DNA of 64,000 nucleotides, taken from the NCBI GenBank assembly GCA_037178675.1, contig JAYMGJ010000418.1, positions 1 through 64,000 of the forward strand, read 5' to 3'. Shown here piece by piece: positions 44,355-56,200 of the stretch. Source of the DNA: Scleroderma bovista. Its lineage: Eukaryota; Basidiomycota; Agaricomycetes; Boletales; Sclerodermataceae. The translations under genes and the position numbers were made by a program. Within the stretch, counting starts at the first letter, position 1. Each line of letters begins with the position of its first letter. The notes below the pieces were generated by a model. That model was not told where the DNA came from. It saw nothing but the letters and a program-made list of their open reading frames with translations, and did no database searches.

Positions 44355-45946
44355 ATGGATTCATACGCTGGGATGGATCCAACAACTTCGCGGGTTCTGC
44401 AGGTCCTAGACTTACCTCAACTTATGCTCGAAGAAGATGACTATGCCTCTGACAGTGATCACGATCTTACTCTCAATGGTTCAGCTATCACATATGATGG
44501 CAGCCGAGCTGACCCTGAAGATGACGACACGACACTCAACCCTGATGACGATGAGCTAGACTTGCCAAACCCCCTTCAGAGCAAGCCTCCAACCCCCACA
44601 CCCCCTCCGATTGTTGGCAAGAAGCGCAAACGAGGTAAGCTAGCGCATATATTGTGTCTGAACAGCCATGACCACTTTGTACATAATCGTACTTCATAGG
44701 CAAGGAAAACACGACCCCAGAGGAGCCCAAAGGTCCAAAGGAGGTCTCATACCTTGTGTCTATCTTCTCTGCAGCTGAGATGAAGAAGGCAAAGAGCAAA
44801 CGAGAGCCAATGAACGAGTCTATTGACCTCTCGATCGAGGTGCCCTGGGACACCCTCAAGGCACAGGTTCTCGCCAAAATTGTGAAGACCCTGAAGCCAG
44901 AACTCATCAAATTCGAGGACTATACCATGACGTACTATATCAGCCGTATTCTCCCCAAACCTGGCCTATCTCTTGCTGTCCAAGAAGACTTTGATGGGCT
45001 GATGAAGCGCGTGAAAGGAATGCCATCGAAGGTCCCGATCGTGAATATTGTTGTTGTCCAAGTCACTCAGCCACCTGTGGCTACGCAGGGACAGAAGTTG
45101 GACCCTCGGAGTGATGACGAGGCTGCTGTACCTGCCGCAAAGGGTCCAAAACGTGTATGATAGATCTTATTTACAGTCAACCTACCTGGCTTTGCACATA
45201 ACTCACATTTTTCGTAGAAGGAATCAGCTGCAGTTCTCCCTGGAAACGAGAAAAAAATCAAGAACATTCAGCTTCTCCGTGACAAGTGGACCTGTAAGAA
45301 ACCTGACTCGGCGTGTTCATCCACGCACTGTTATGTGCTGCCGGACACTGGGGAGCACTTCCCACTTGGGCACGAACACTTTGATTGTTGGGCAGCTGCA
45401 ATGGTACAAATACAGTCGTCTAATTGTTCAATTACTGACATCGTAATTGAGTCGAAGAATGACAATGACCCATCTTGTGCCACAGTGGACAAGCCACCCA
45501 ACCACCGTCTTTTCGATGCCAAGAAGTCATCACTTAGCCCCGTCCTGCAAAGGCGCCTTGACATGCAGTCCAAGGCTTCTGCCTCAACACAGGCTTCGGC
45601 ACCTGTCTTCAATTTTACGATCGGGAATGAGCTCGCCAGTCTCTTCCGCCCTCAAGTACCCCTGCCAGTTCCTCCCACAATACAATCAGTCTCTGCACCC
45701 TTCGAAGAGAATGGATTGCTCATTCCATCAGGCCGTGCCACTGGACCTGACATGCCTATCATTCGTTTTTGCCTTGCTTACCAACTTGATGACAGCATTG
45801 CCGAGAAGTTTGTGTCACACTCATTGAAAGAGGCACGTTTATTGCGGTTTGTGCAGTTTGCTGACCTGAAGGAGATGGGATTCAAGTTCGGAGAAATTGC
45901 TGCTCTTCGTGATGCTATTGAAAAATGGTCTATCCCTGCTGTCTAG
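44355..45946 (+). CDS. companion protein of the mariner element, 487 aa, SAM-like C-terminus
   Basis: Exons 44355..44634, 44700..45154 and 45218..45946 give 487 codons. Residues 1-80 are acidic (LEEDDYASDSDHD, DPEDDDTTLNPDDDELDL). KKRKRGK (about 90) looks like a nuclear signal. A folded part follows (SIEVPWDTLKAQVLAKIVKT ... KFEDYTMTYYISRILPKPG) that resembles a ubiquitin-like/PB1 fold. Next is a Cys/His cluster (WTCKKPDSACSSTHCY, EHFPLGHEHFDCW), possibly zinc-binding. The last 65 residues resemble a SAM domain (RFVQFADLKEMGFKFGEIAA, LRDAIEKW). It lies wholly inside the element and starts 15 bp from the left TIR. Function unknown; a DNA-binding or assembly partner of the transposase is my inference. 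Confidence 0.8.
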
Positions 45947-46053
45947 TAATTTCCTTGCAGTGTTCAGCTCGAGTCTCATGACTTGTAACATATCATTGTG
46001 TACTACTGCTATGTCATAATACATTGGTCCATGTCGAGTAGCAAACATTTGGC

Positions 46054-47130
46054 TCAAAAGTAACCTCCATGCATAAAGTATCCGTGTGCATCATCAGCTG
46101 TGATGATTTCACAGACCTCATAGAGATCATACATGATTGCATCCCCACGCTCCGATCCTCCATAGTATGCCTGGTTGCGACGAAGAAAATACTTGATCTT
46201 GGAGAAGGCTTCTTCAATAGGGTTGAGATCTGGTGAGTAAGGTGGAAGGAATTCAATCCGAACACCTATGGACATCAAATCAATCAGTACGAGTAAGCTA
46301 GAAAAGGCGACAAAACATACCAAAATGATCTGCGAGCTCAAGGATTTCGGGGCCATGATGAATGGATGCATTGTCCATCACGAGGACACTGAGTGGGCCA
46401 GGATACGGAGAACACTTTGGCAGCTAGAAAAAGGTGAGTAAGTCGGCCAGATACAAATAGAACAAGTGCATACAATGGTATATTCCAACCACTGAAGGAA
46501 TAACGCCTTGGTCATTGCACCCTCAATGACTGTGGCTGCTGATATGCCCTCGAGAGTGAGCAGGGCATCCATCGTGAATCGTCGGCCACGAATGAATGGT
46601 TGTTTCTTCACTGCTCGAATTCCCTTCTGGGATCGTCCATACCGCCTCCCAATTGTCCGCTCATCTTTTGAAACCTCGTCAATGAATCCAATCTCACTGG
46701 CATCATACTGAGCCATGCGAGCAATGAATTCAGCACGACGACCTTCATCACGCTCCATTGCAATACGTTTCAGCTTCTTGTAGCTCACACCAGCACGTTG
46801 GAGCTCTGCAAAGACTGTCTTGAAATGGATAGAGATGAATCGGTTGGTGCGGAGAAGGGTGACAAGTTCATCCAGGAAGTAGTCAGGATTGCTGCGAATA
46901 AGCTGAAGGAGATAATCAAGGTCCTCGCGATCAAGTTGACGAGCACGACCACGGATCCCTGTTGGGTGATTGACGACATCACCTGTCTCCCTCCAGAGCT
47001 TCAGGATGCGAAACCAGGTCCTCTTGGAGATGCTACAGCAGTCAAGGATCTCCTGCAGCCTTAGCAGTCGACGTTCATAAAGCCTGATGGCTGCGAGCTT
47101 GACATCGCGACTGATCTTTCGATATGCCAT
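46054..47130 (-). CDS. Tc1/mariner transposase (DD34E), 323 aa
   Basis: Exons 47130..46474, 46423..46321 and 46265..46054 give 323 codons. A helix-turn-helix N-terminus (MAYRKISRDVKLAAIRLYER, CCSISKRTWFRILKLW) and a second such part (DREDLDYLLQLIRSNPDYFL) precede the DDE domain. The catalytic motifs are IGFIDEVSKDERT, VLVMDNASIHHG and LPPYSPDLNPIEEAFSKIKY, with 34 residues between the second D and E. No lesions. Two introns (GTATGC...TCTAG and GTATGT...CATAG) lie in the catalytic part, uncommon for this class. The start is 40 bp inside the right TIR. Confidence 0.93.
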
Positions 47131-47169
47131 GTATTAGCTAGTAGGGAACTTCGGACTCGGAGGTGCTGA

Positions 47170-47238
47170 CTACTGAGTACAAACAATGTGTAAACAAAAA
47201 AATCACGACACGACTGCCAACCTTTCCGAAAACAGCTG
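47170..47238 (-). repeat. mariner terminal inverted repeat, right (69 bp)
   Basis: Inverted copy of 44271-44339, followed by TA. Confidence 0.95.
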
Positions 47239-47329
47239 TAAACCGGCTTTCTTCCTGAGCTATGCACTGCATCCACTCCACTCCTGTGGTTAAATGACAT
47301 GCTTTGCTGGGTGTTTTAATCATTGCAGT

Positions 47330-48205
47330 CCATGTGACCCTGCGAGTGACCAGCCCTAAAGGTGACCTTGCCTATATAAGCTCACTGTTAACACGCCGCT
47401 TAGCCTTGGGGAACCCCTTCAGTGGGCTGACGGCGGTGCGCGTCAACTGTGCTGACCGATTCATCTTGTTCTAATTCTTGTTTTCAGAGCCGACTGATGC
47501 TGAAGATTGATACATGCCTGCTGAAACATGTATGTACCTGCAACCTGATTCTAAACATCGAGCATTGTCCTTAGATCTTTTTCCAGGCGGCATGTTTGGA
47601 CACTGGTGTTGTTGGTGGTGCCGGCGCCAACGCCCAGCAACAGTTGGTCTAACTTGGCTTGCCTGTGGCGACCGCTCATGTATTCGCAGAATCGAATCCA
47701 AATACGTGGGACCTGGCTTCTGTACCGCCATCGTTGCCATTGGTGGTGCCTAGGCTGAGTTTCTCGTGTCTGGAAGGGAAAATATGAAACATACTTGAAC
47801 AAACTTGAAACACAGACCGATGCAAATGAGCTTGACAGTGGCAACCAGTCGGGTGATTTGCATCATAATACATCATGACCAACTACGAATGCGAACCGAG
47901 TGTTTAACAGGATGGCCAAATCAGCTTTGTCTGGTATTGGAGCCAGTATGTATTTTTACCCATGTGTGGGCCCTCGCTCATCTTTCCCTAGTACCTTTTG
48001 CACTAGCAACTGAAGCAACCGAAACATCGCAGAACTTACAAATAGCCGAGCCCTGTGCTCAATCTTGAATCACATTTGGGGTGCCCCCCCTTCCTTTCAA
48101 ATCAATTAACCCAGGCCACCCAAGTCTCGGAGAATGTGCAGTCCTCTGAGCCTACATGTCCTTTGTCAAGTAGTGATGTGTAGCAATATACATTTGTGTT
48201 CTCAA
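47330..48205 (+). repeat. R2: second copy of the TATA-driven repeat or gene family
   Basis: Head: GCGAGTGACCAGCCCTAAAG, then CTATATAAGC, then CTTGGGGAACCCCTTC and GGGCTGACGG. Tail: CAAATCAATTAACCCAGGCC ... TGTAGCAATATA. GGGGAACCCC could fold as a hairpin. A 79-codon frame (47514-47753) contains FCTAIVAIGGA, which has a partner, FCAAIVAIGIA, in R3 (about 49661) but not in R1. Confidence 0.65.
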
Positions 48206-49154
48206 TTCTCGTGCCACTAAGACCCGCTGAAGATATCGAACATGAAACCCTGTTGCTGATGGTGTTTCATTAATAGATCTAAACCATCTGTGCCATTCCC
48301 CGTCTCTGACTGCCATCTATGGAGGTCGTGTGCGAAGTTGTTGACAACTTGACGGCCCTAGCACTGTCCAGTGCAGTTAGCATTACATGAAATGAAATGA
48401 ACTGATATTACGGCCGACTACGCTACGACCTTACTATCACTTGACCGGTATTGCAAAATGAAAACACCATGTCTCATAGCTACACAACCACATAAGTAAG
48501 TATTGTACAAATTACATAGGCAGGTAGGAGACCATGTATGAAGGAACTTGAGATAGAAATTAAAGCAATATGTGAGGTGTAGAGGCTGCCAGAACGATGC
48601 CGGTTTATCGCACAAAATGAGCAGTTGCAAGTGTTCCCATCCGCCAAATGGAGAGCTGTCACCCAGTGTCACACCTTACTTTACAACTCCGACGCTTTGA
48701 TAACCAAATGCCGTGCAACGACCGCTGAAGGGTAGTAGCTTATGTAAGACTCTTTTACGCACTGTGGTGGCTGCTGATCCTCACTCCGCCAGTACTCCGC
48801 TTGACATTGTCACGCTCTTGCATCACTTCATTGCAATGTCCTCTTGACTGCGTCCAAAAATTTTGTAGGAAGTGGGGAAGTATATGAAGAATCTCATTTC
48901 AGCTTTGTATGTTTATCTGGTGTGATTTGATTTCAGCCCTGACGAGTTGTTCTGAAAATAGCCCCTTTGGAGCAGTAAATGGTGTCCTGCTCGTGTACAG
49001 ACATATTTTATTGAAAAAAAAAAGGATATAACAGTATAATATGCTCTATATACGACTACTTGGCTTGGATTGAAGTGTTGCGTGTTGTAGTTAGTGTTTT
49101 GCATCTCCGTGTCATTTTGCAATACCGGTCAAGTGATAGTACAGCTCGAGGAAT
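48206..49154. other. no gene seen
   Basis: Spacer between R2 and R3. The piece TTGCAAAATGAAAACAC near 48450 and a stretch near 49106-49135 (ATTTTGCAATACCGGTCAAG...) are inverted to each other (TTGACCGGTATTGCAAAAT), hinting at a small element about 690 bp long between them. Confidence 0.35.
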
Positions 49155-49975
49155 TCTGACCATGTGACTGCGGGTGACCAGCCCTAAGGTACTGGCTTAT
49201 CTATAAAACCCTATCATTTGCACAGTACTTTCCCTTGGGGCACCCCTTCGGTGGGCTGACGGTGGGCTTCGTCTGTACTAACCTTTGATTCATTGGTTCT
49301 AACTATCGTCTTCACAGCCGACCGTTGTTGAATTTTGGCATGATCACGCTCCCGGGACGGTGAGCACCCCGTAGTTGTCGAGCTCAATCGTGTACAGTTC
49401 GCTAACGCCCTGCGTATATAGTGATCGATATAGTGATAACTCATGCTCGCTAACAGGTATGTGCCCGAAACCCGATCCTAAACATTGGCCACTGGTCTAA
49501 GACGTGTCGCTAGGCGGCGATTAGGATTTATGTTCGTACCTATGGTATGGACTGAAAAACTCGGCACCAATGGCTGTCAGTTTCTTTTTATTGATTTGGC
49601 TTGGTGTCGCGCGCTTATTGTGCACTCGCAGGAGAAATTTATGTTCAACTGACCTAGCTTCTGTGCCGCCATTGTTGCCATTGGCATTGCGCAGTCTGGG
49701 TCTGAAGCAAGTTTTTCCCCTTCGGGGGTCTTCAATGCGTTTAGCCTTGGCAGTGGCAACCAGTTCAGGCGATCCGTATCATATCTGAAGAATGTCGTGC
49801 TGGTCCCCCACAGGAAACTGTTATTTGATCTGGTTCTTGTCCAGCAAGACCAGAGTTGATTTGGGTTCCCCCATTTTTGGCAAATTAATTACCCCAGGCC
49901 ATTGAAGTGTCAATGCTTTTGCGTACATATCTGTTGTCAAGTAGTGAGGTGTAGCAATATGCATTGATGATGTCG
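49155..49975 (+). repeat. R3: third copy of the TATA-driven repeat or gene family
   Basis: Head: TGTGACTGCGGGTGACCAGC, CCTAAGG, TCTATAAAACC, then CTTGGGGCACCCCTTCGGTG. Tail: CAAATTAATTACCCCAGGCC ... GTGTAGCAATATG. The TGTGACTG is the exact reverse of the HomolD box (CAGTCACA) known from fission yeast ribosomal-protein promoters. A CAGCCGACCGTTGTTG acceptor-like block matches R1. Confidence 0.65.
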
Positions 49976-50113
49976 ATTCTTGCGACTAAGTACATGTGCG
50001 TGGTAAGTACACTAAAGAACAGCCATTATTACGCTGTAGCGGTTGCGATATGGGCGAGGTCACAGAGTAGTAGGTAATACAGATCTGCACGCGAGAAGGT
50101 AATGAAACCGAAA

Positions 50114-53087
50114 CTAAGCCTTCTCGTCGTGGTGAGTTAGTGACAGGACATAAAAAGAACTCAAGACCCACCAAGTAATTGTATGACTTTCGATCTTCGC
50201 AACGGTCCAGATACTCCCGCTGATCGAAACCGTAAGTATAGGTTGCTGGATACACATTGGTAGATGTTACCACTTACATCTATTAAATGCTCGATGCGCT
50301 TCTTGATACTTTGTGGATTGGGTTGAAATCGGGTGGCAAGCTGTCTTGTCACCTCATTGATCAGATCGATATGGGTCATATGCTTGCGATCTTTCATTAC
50401 GCGAACAATGCATGCCTGCGTTCGGGATCAATGTCTGGTCATAACTGAAGCAGTCAGTGTGACGAACCTCCATCTGGTATTGTCGCTCTTCATCAATGCG
50501 TTCTTTTGTTTCCTTCCGCTCTTCCGTCGTCTCAACTTTGGCGGATACAGTGCTAATCTTGATCTTCAGTGTAGGACACGTAAAGTCGTGGTTGAATGAA
50601 AACGAATCCGACGGCTCGATTTCGCGACCAGGAGGATGTTTCTTCAGGATCTTGTATTTGGCGCAAGCTAGTGACTGTAGATGCCGCTTGAGTTCCACAC
50701 CTGGCATCGAGGTTGCCGACTGCAAGTCCTATGGAAGAATGGATAGGTTGAACGGGTCGTCGACTCGTCGTATTTTCGCCTTACCTCGTATGTCAAGAAT
50801 TCATTTTCGCCGAGGTTCTCAAAGAGAAGAAGTATTACTAGTGCGAAGGTCGATACGTTCAAGTCATGTTTCCTAGCCTTAAATTGGACACGGACATCGA
50901 CGTTTCCGAGCGATGGCTGCCACGTTAACCGTCGACCAGAATGACGAGATAGATAGAACTGTTCGAAAGACCTGCAGGATTTCAAGAGGATTTCGGGAAG
51001 TATGCACGTTGCAGGGGAATGTGACATCGGCCAGAACGTCGAGGTCATCACGGTGACGGATATTTCAACTTCCGGTGCCTAGCCAAGCATAAGGAACGTT
51101 TGCAAAGGGGAGGCCAAACGTACCGTGGTATTTTGCATATGCCTTCGGTATGCTTGCATAGTGTCTGATGATACCTTCATGTCCTGGAACATGCCTTCCA
51201 ACTTTTGCGTGAATTGGTATCCACACTCGACCTTGAGTTTAGCCAGCATGCCTCGTTCCGCATCATCAGATACGGATCTTCCGAGCAGAAGGCGTTTCGC
51301 CAAGTGGTTCTTGTAATATCGCTCGAAGGCGTCCTTCTCAGTGAGGTACCGGAAGACGGTGATCGTCTTCTCCAATATGATGTCGACCTCCATTTCCGAT
51401 TTCTGTCGAGGTACCATGAATACTGGAACACATTGACGCAAAGCTTTCTCAGACGCACCCCCTTGAGACCCTTCTTCAAGTTTTCGTCGATGAACAACGA
51501 AATGAATTCTGGTGCCTTTTCGTTCAAATTGATAAAATCTTCGAAAGCCTGACATTTGACATGAGTCTCGGAGAAACGAGAAGACGCCATTCATTACCTC
51601 ATTTGTAGAAGTTTCAATGTCCCTATTACTATCGAAGGCTTCCTTCCACCCCTTGTCAAACTTGTCCTTGAGATTCAGTACATCTTGTACCCATTTCAGT
51701 GCGGATGTTAGGTTTTGAGACGGGATTCCACCCGCGCGGGCCTTGGCTTTTCCTTTTGCTGATTTCGCCTCCGTCTTATCTGCCTCAATCTCAGCATCAT
51801 CCCCGCCTTCGGCGCACATGGACGCCTGATTGACTTCTTTCCCCCTGCGTATAATAGAATATTTGAGGCCACGCCGGAGGGAAGGAAGCCCGCTCGGGAC
51901 CATGCTGAATAACCGATATAGACGACTTAGATCCTCGATTTTGTCCAAGTCGATCATGGGATCCAGACCAGAATTGGGCATATCAATGATAGTGGATAAA
52001 TTCTGGGCTAGAAGATGCTCTTCCAATATTTTCCGCAAAGGCGGTCCGGTCTGGGAATGAAGGTAGTGGTATGTGCGCGATTTCTCCGACTCAAACCGGG
52101 CTTCAACCTACAGGTGAATTTTCAGCGAACGCAGAATGTGGGGGAAGAATGTGATGCCTACTCTTCGTAGGAATTCGGAGGCATCGCACGAAGCACGAAG
52201 CCGCTCCGCTTCTGCAATATAGAACATTTCGCTAGCCCGAAGAACCTCCGGTTCCACGTCTCGCTTGTACACGGTCTCCCCATCCTGGCTGACACTGAGC
52301 TGGAGAAGCACGTCCACGCATTCCTTAACCGCAGACCGACTAATCACATAACCGTCCCGCTCGATCTGAACCAAACTGAGGATGGCAGCGACGACATGGT
52401 CCCGTATTGGTGGGCGAATGATGTGCTTCAAAAATAGATCCAGACCTGCATCCCATATCTCAGGTACCTCGTGCGACTTGGTGTACACGCGGTCCTCGGA
52501 GTGGATGAGCACGACGAACAGAAGACATCAAGCGAACCCGTTACCATATACTTGAGGAGATCCCGCAATTTAGACATGTTCCCTGTGTGGTCATCCCACA
52601 CGCGTCTAAGTGCCCGCAGCAGGAGCTCGTTCTCCTGTCCTTGCTGCACCGGATCGTTGCTGGACCCTTTCGGAAAGGCAGATATGATGTCTTCCTCAGC
52701 CAGCCTTTCCACGTTCTCGGCCACAAGTTGGCAAACGCCCTTGTACAACATCGGCCCGTTCTTGTACATCACCATGTTGTAGGCATAGCGGTAGTTTTCT
52801 TCAAAGGAAAGCGAGGACGCATTGTGCTTATGTATCTCGCGAATGTTGTTGGACAATCGATTCCATGTATCTTCTGGTGAGAACTCTTCGTGCTGCAGCA
52901 GTTTAGTGTGATGGTATTACAGATCATTGAGCACGTGCATCACCTTGCGGGCTGGTTTCTGAGCGGCGGTACACGCGATGGACCACGGTCAGGAAGGGCA
53001 TACCCAGGAGACTGAGCCACGCACGATCTTAGGCTTTGTTACCCTACGGGCTGAAGTGCCATTAGAATGTAAACCAAAGCGCAGCAT
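50114..53087 (-). CDS. CUL3: cullin-3, scaffold of BTB-type ubiquitin ligases
   Basis: Start 53087 (MLRFGLHSNG, then KPKIVRGS). Blocks: DTWNRLSNNIREIHKHNASS, SLSFEENYRYAYNMVMYKNG, LDLFLKHIIRPPIRDHV, AFEDFINLNEKAPEFISLFI, RYYKNHLAKRLLLGRS, ECGYQFTQKLEGMFQDMKVS, CILPEILLKSCRSFEQFYLS, and the neddylation part ACIVRVMKDRKHMTHIDLIN with LIDREYLDRCEDRKSYNYL. A last 50-nt intron brings in codons GCT TAG, giving the usual YLA ending at 50114. An Ala/Lys-rich insert (DKTEAKSAKGKAKARAGG) is unlike most cullins. The N-terminal helix and 'HNASSLSFEE' mark it as CUL3 rather than CUL1 or CUL4. Confidence 0.92.
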
Positions 53088-53282
53088 CTAGATTACCCAC
53101 TGGTTGCCATATTGTTTTACCGTTTCAAATGGGTCTGCTGGCTCATTGGTCGAGCGCGGTGTTTGCGCTCCATTGTCGTTGTTAGGATCAAAAGCCTTTG
53201 ACAAACAAACCGCTGAACACCCTCTGGATTAGGAAATACTTAGGAGCGTATAGTAAGTACGTCGTGGACAAGGACACCTATG

Positions 53283-56200
53283 CTACGAGACTTGAGATCT
53301 GGACGATCTCACAAACTCAGTAAAGTATCTTCTAAACCCCTTGTTGTCTAAGTCCCTCAACTTCATGGTAAACTCCATTGCCGTATCTGCAGGCCAGTTT
53401 TGCGATGGAAGAAAGACAGAGATAAAGAACTCGTGTGCCTCTGTTTTTCTGGTCTTATACACAATCTGAAGGAAGTTGGCGATCTCCAGTAGCACCTTGA
53501 GGTTACGATGCTTCAGTAGGATAGCGTGTGACGGTAACAAGTCCAGCTTACCATCAACGTCTGGCCATCTTTGGGGTTAAACTGTGGCAAGGACGGAACC
53601 GAGAAAGCGGTGGGAAGTAGTCGCTCGTATACGAAACGCTCGAACCCCGGTAAGTGATGCGATGCACTGCCATTAAGAGTTGGCGATTCTGGACTGCACC
53701 AAACTTGCACCGCCCGCCCAAAGAACGTAAACACGGCCTTTTGGCTGTATGGATCCGATGTGTCTTGGGCTATTTGACACATGTTCTCGAGAAGCGGTTC
53801 GAGTGCGTTTTTATTACCTGTAGCCGTGAAAACTGAGATGCGCCGTCGACCATGGGGGTTCTGAAATTAACTCACGTTCGGAAATGAAGACACCCTGCAG
53901 TCCTGAAGATATCATACCCGTGAGAAGTGCAAGATAAGAACGTTTCGTTTCGACATGAGTCACCCCATCGTCTGTTCCTGTGACAGGCTGAGACAACAGG
54001 CTTGAGATATGGGCATTGAGCGGCCCGAGTAGTTCGTCCACGACATCGAACATATCCTTCTACATAGAAAACCAGTCAATAACTAGTCAGTTGACCCCAG
54101 ATCGTACGCACATCGAGCTTGTGGATGAGAAGGCCAATGAAGTTCATGAAATCAACCAGTTCGGACGGTTCAAAGTGTGCCAAAAGGTTAGCCATCAGTG
54201 GGGGAATGAGGTCCGTGACATTAGAGCCCGTAGTTGCTATGATGCGTGCAAAGGCATGTCTTGCCTTGATTGTGGTCAGCATACATTTATCGATAACAAT
54301 GCAACACTGCCACTTACCGCATCGCGAACGGCCTTGAAGGCTTTCATGGCTTCCAAAGCAACAAGGATCGCGCGAGACACCTGTCGAAACACTTCCAGAG
54401 GAGCGAACGAATATCCTTCTGGAACAGGGGAGGGGTAGTCGGGGAAGCCCTTGGCAATGTTACCCAGGGCCATTATGGCGTGATGAACATTCAAAATAGG
54501 TATCACGTCTTTATCACTTTTCACCAATGACAGATTGGCCGACAAGACGTCCATTAGCGGCGTAACAATCGACAAAAGAACACTGGCTTGTTGTTCCGGA
54601 TTTTTGGATAGTAAAGAAACCAGACTGCCAACTGTCTCGAAGATGTACAGCTGTGAGTCGAACAAACCCGGATTCTTGATCGCCTCCGCGAGCAAGTCAT
54701 CCTCGGGACTTTCTAGTGTTGGTAGATCCACTTGAATAATGAGAAGATCTCGGATACCCTCTAGTAGACTGAAGGCGAGTTCGGACGAGATGTCATTTTT
54801 GCCTTCCCTGATGAATCGGTGGAAAAGGTAATACGTTCGTCGCCGAACAGACTGGTCAGAGCTGTGAAGTCCCCTAAGAAGAAACCTTAGATAACAATCA
54901 TCCATCCCAAGCTGCTCGATAACTTACCGCCCATCCACCATAGCCTCGAGGGTTGGCATGATGCAATCTTTACGTATCTTGAAAAAGTCACCATATCGGG
55001 CAGCAGTCTCGAAGAACTGCATGACGACCGCACGGTGAGGATACGCCGAGATACCAGACTGTATGAGCGCCAAAAGAATTTCTCCATGTGGGGTAAGAGG
55101 ATACTCCGAATATTCAACCTCCCTTCTTTTGTCCTTTGGAACTGCAGGCGCCAAGCAAAACGCTGCACGACCTTTGCCTCCGCCTGGTAATAATTCTAGT
55201 CAGTTTCATGCCTCGGGATCGATCTGAGCGACATACTTTTGCTCACTTCCCCAAATATGTAGATGAGGAAAACCGCAAGTTCAGCATCATGCCACTCGAC
55301 ACTGAGGCCATTGCGATATCTGGAGAGCGTATTAAGGACCAATGTTCGGACTGCTTGGGTGACAAGATCTGGTTCGATGGTCAAAATGGAATCCATAAAC
55401 GACCGGAGATCCTAGCAAGACTATGAGCGGATATTCTGGTAGTGTCGAAAAGGTATTACCTTGCGGAGAAGTTCGAATGCAGTGATATCATCTTCATCCA
55501 TATCATTGGTGTCTTTGTCCTTGTCCCACCGCATCTTTTGCAAAATAACGTCAAGCAAAGAAGTGAGGAATGATCGTGTTGATTCGTCTAATGGAACTGG
55601 CGCCACTTTTTTGCTCCTTTTATACTGTGATGCAGTCAATACGAGAATCGAACAGCACAGACATGTGTGACGTACATTCATAAGAACCGTTTGAAGTAGA
55701 GGGAATATAGTGGAGCAAGTGTCGTCGTATTCATCAGCCATGAATCGTAGCATGACAGACAAGATCTGGTTCAAATGCTGGTTTGCTTCGGCGGCGACCT
55801 CAGGCTTGGGGCAGTCCTAACCAACAGTCGCATGAGTGTGATGCATGCATGAAGTGCCGAGCGAGGAACGCACTTCGATTAGTTTTGATATCTCAAGACC
55901 CAGTGCGTTCAAAAGCTTTCCGAGAGCCTCTCTATACGATTCCTCCCCCTCGTCCTCGTCGGGGCCTCTCTCGATCTGTTGTGCGCGTGTTTTGGCTTCA
56001 AGTGCACCGATAACTTCACCCAAAGAAAGCACTTTGAACAATTTCAATTTGTCTTCAGGCTCCTTCAGACCCTTCGAAACAATGCGTAGCAGTGCTGCTG
56101 ATGTTGCAAGTCTGATAGCAAGCGACGGATCTGCGAGCAAGGAGAAGAGTAGTGGTACGGTAGTTGGAGTTACCGTCAAATTAATATCGATCCATCCTGT

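Larger units (their letters stand above)
44271..47238. mobile_element. complete two-gene Tc1/mariner transposon, 2968 bp
   Basis: The ends CAGCTGTTTTCGGAAAGG... are inverted and flanked by TA on both sides (44269-44270, 47239-47240), the Tc1/mariner target duplication. The TIRs are 69 bp and identical. The element carries two convergent genes, each starting close inside a TIR: a companion protein (+, 44355) and a DD34E transposase (-, start 47130). Most Tc1/mariner elements are 1.3-2.4 kb with one gene, so the second gene is unusual. Identical TIRs and intact frames point to recent movement. Confidence 0.93.

Noticed and set aside
45400..45470. Possible intron (GTACAAATAC...CCACAG) in the mariner companion gene
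   Set aside because: Removing it would shift the frame, while the unspliced sequence stays open and in frame.
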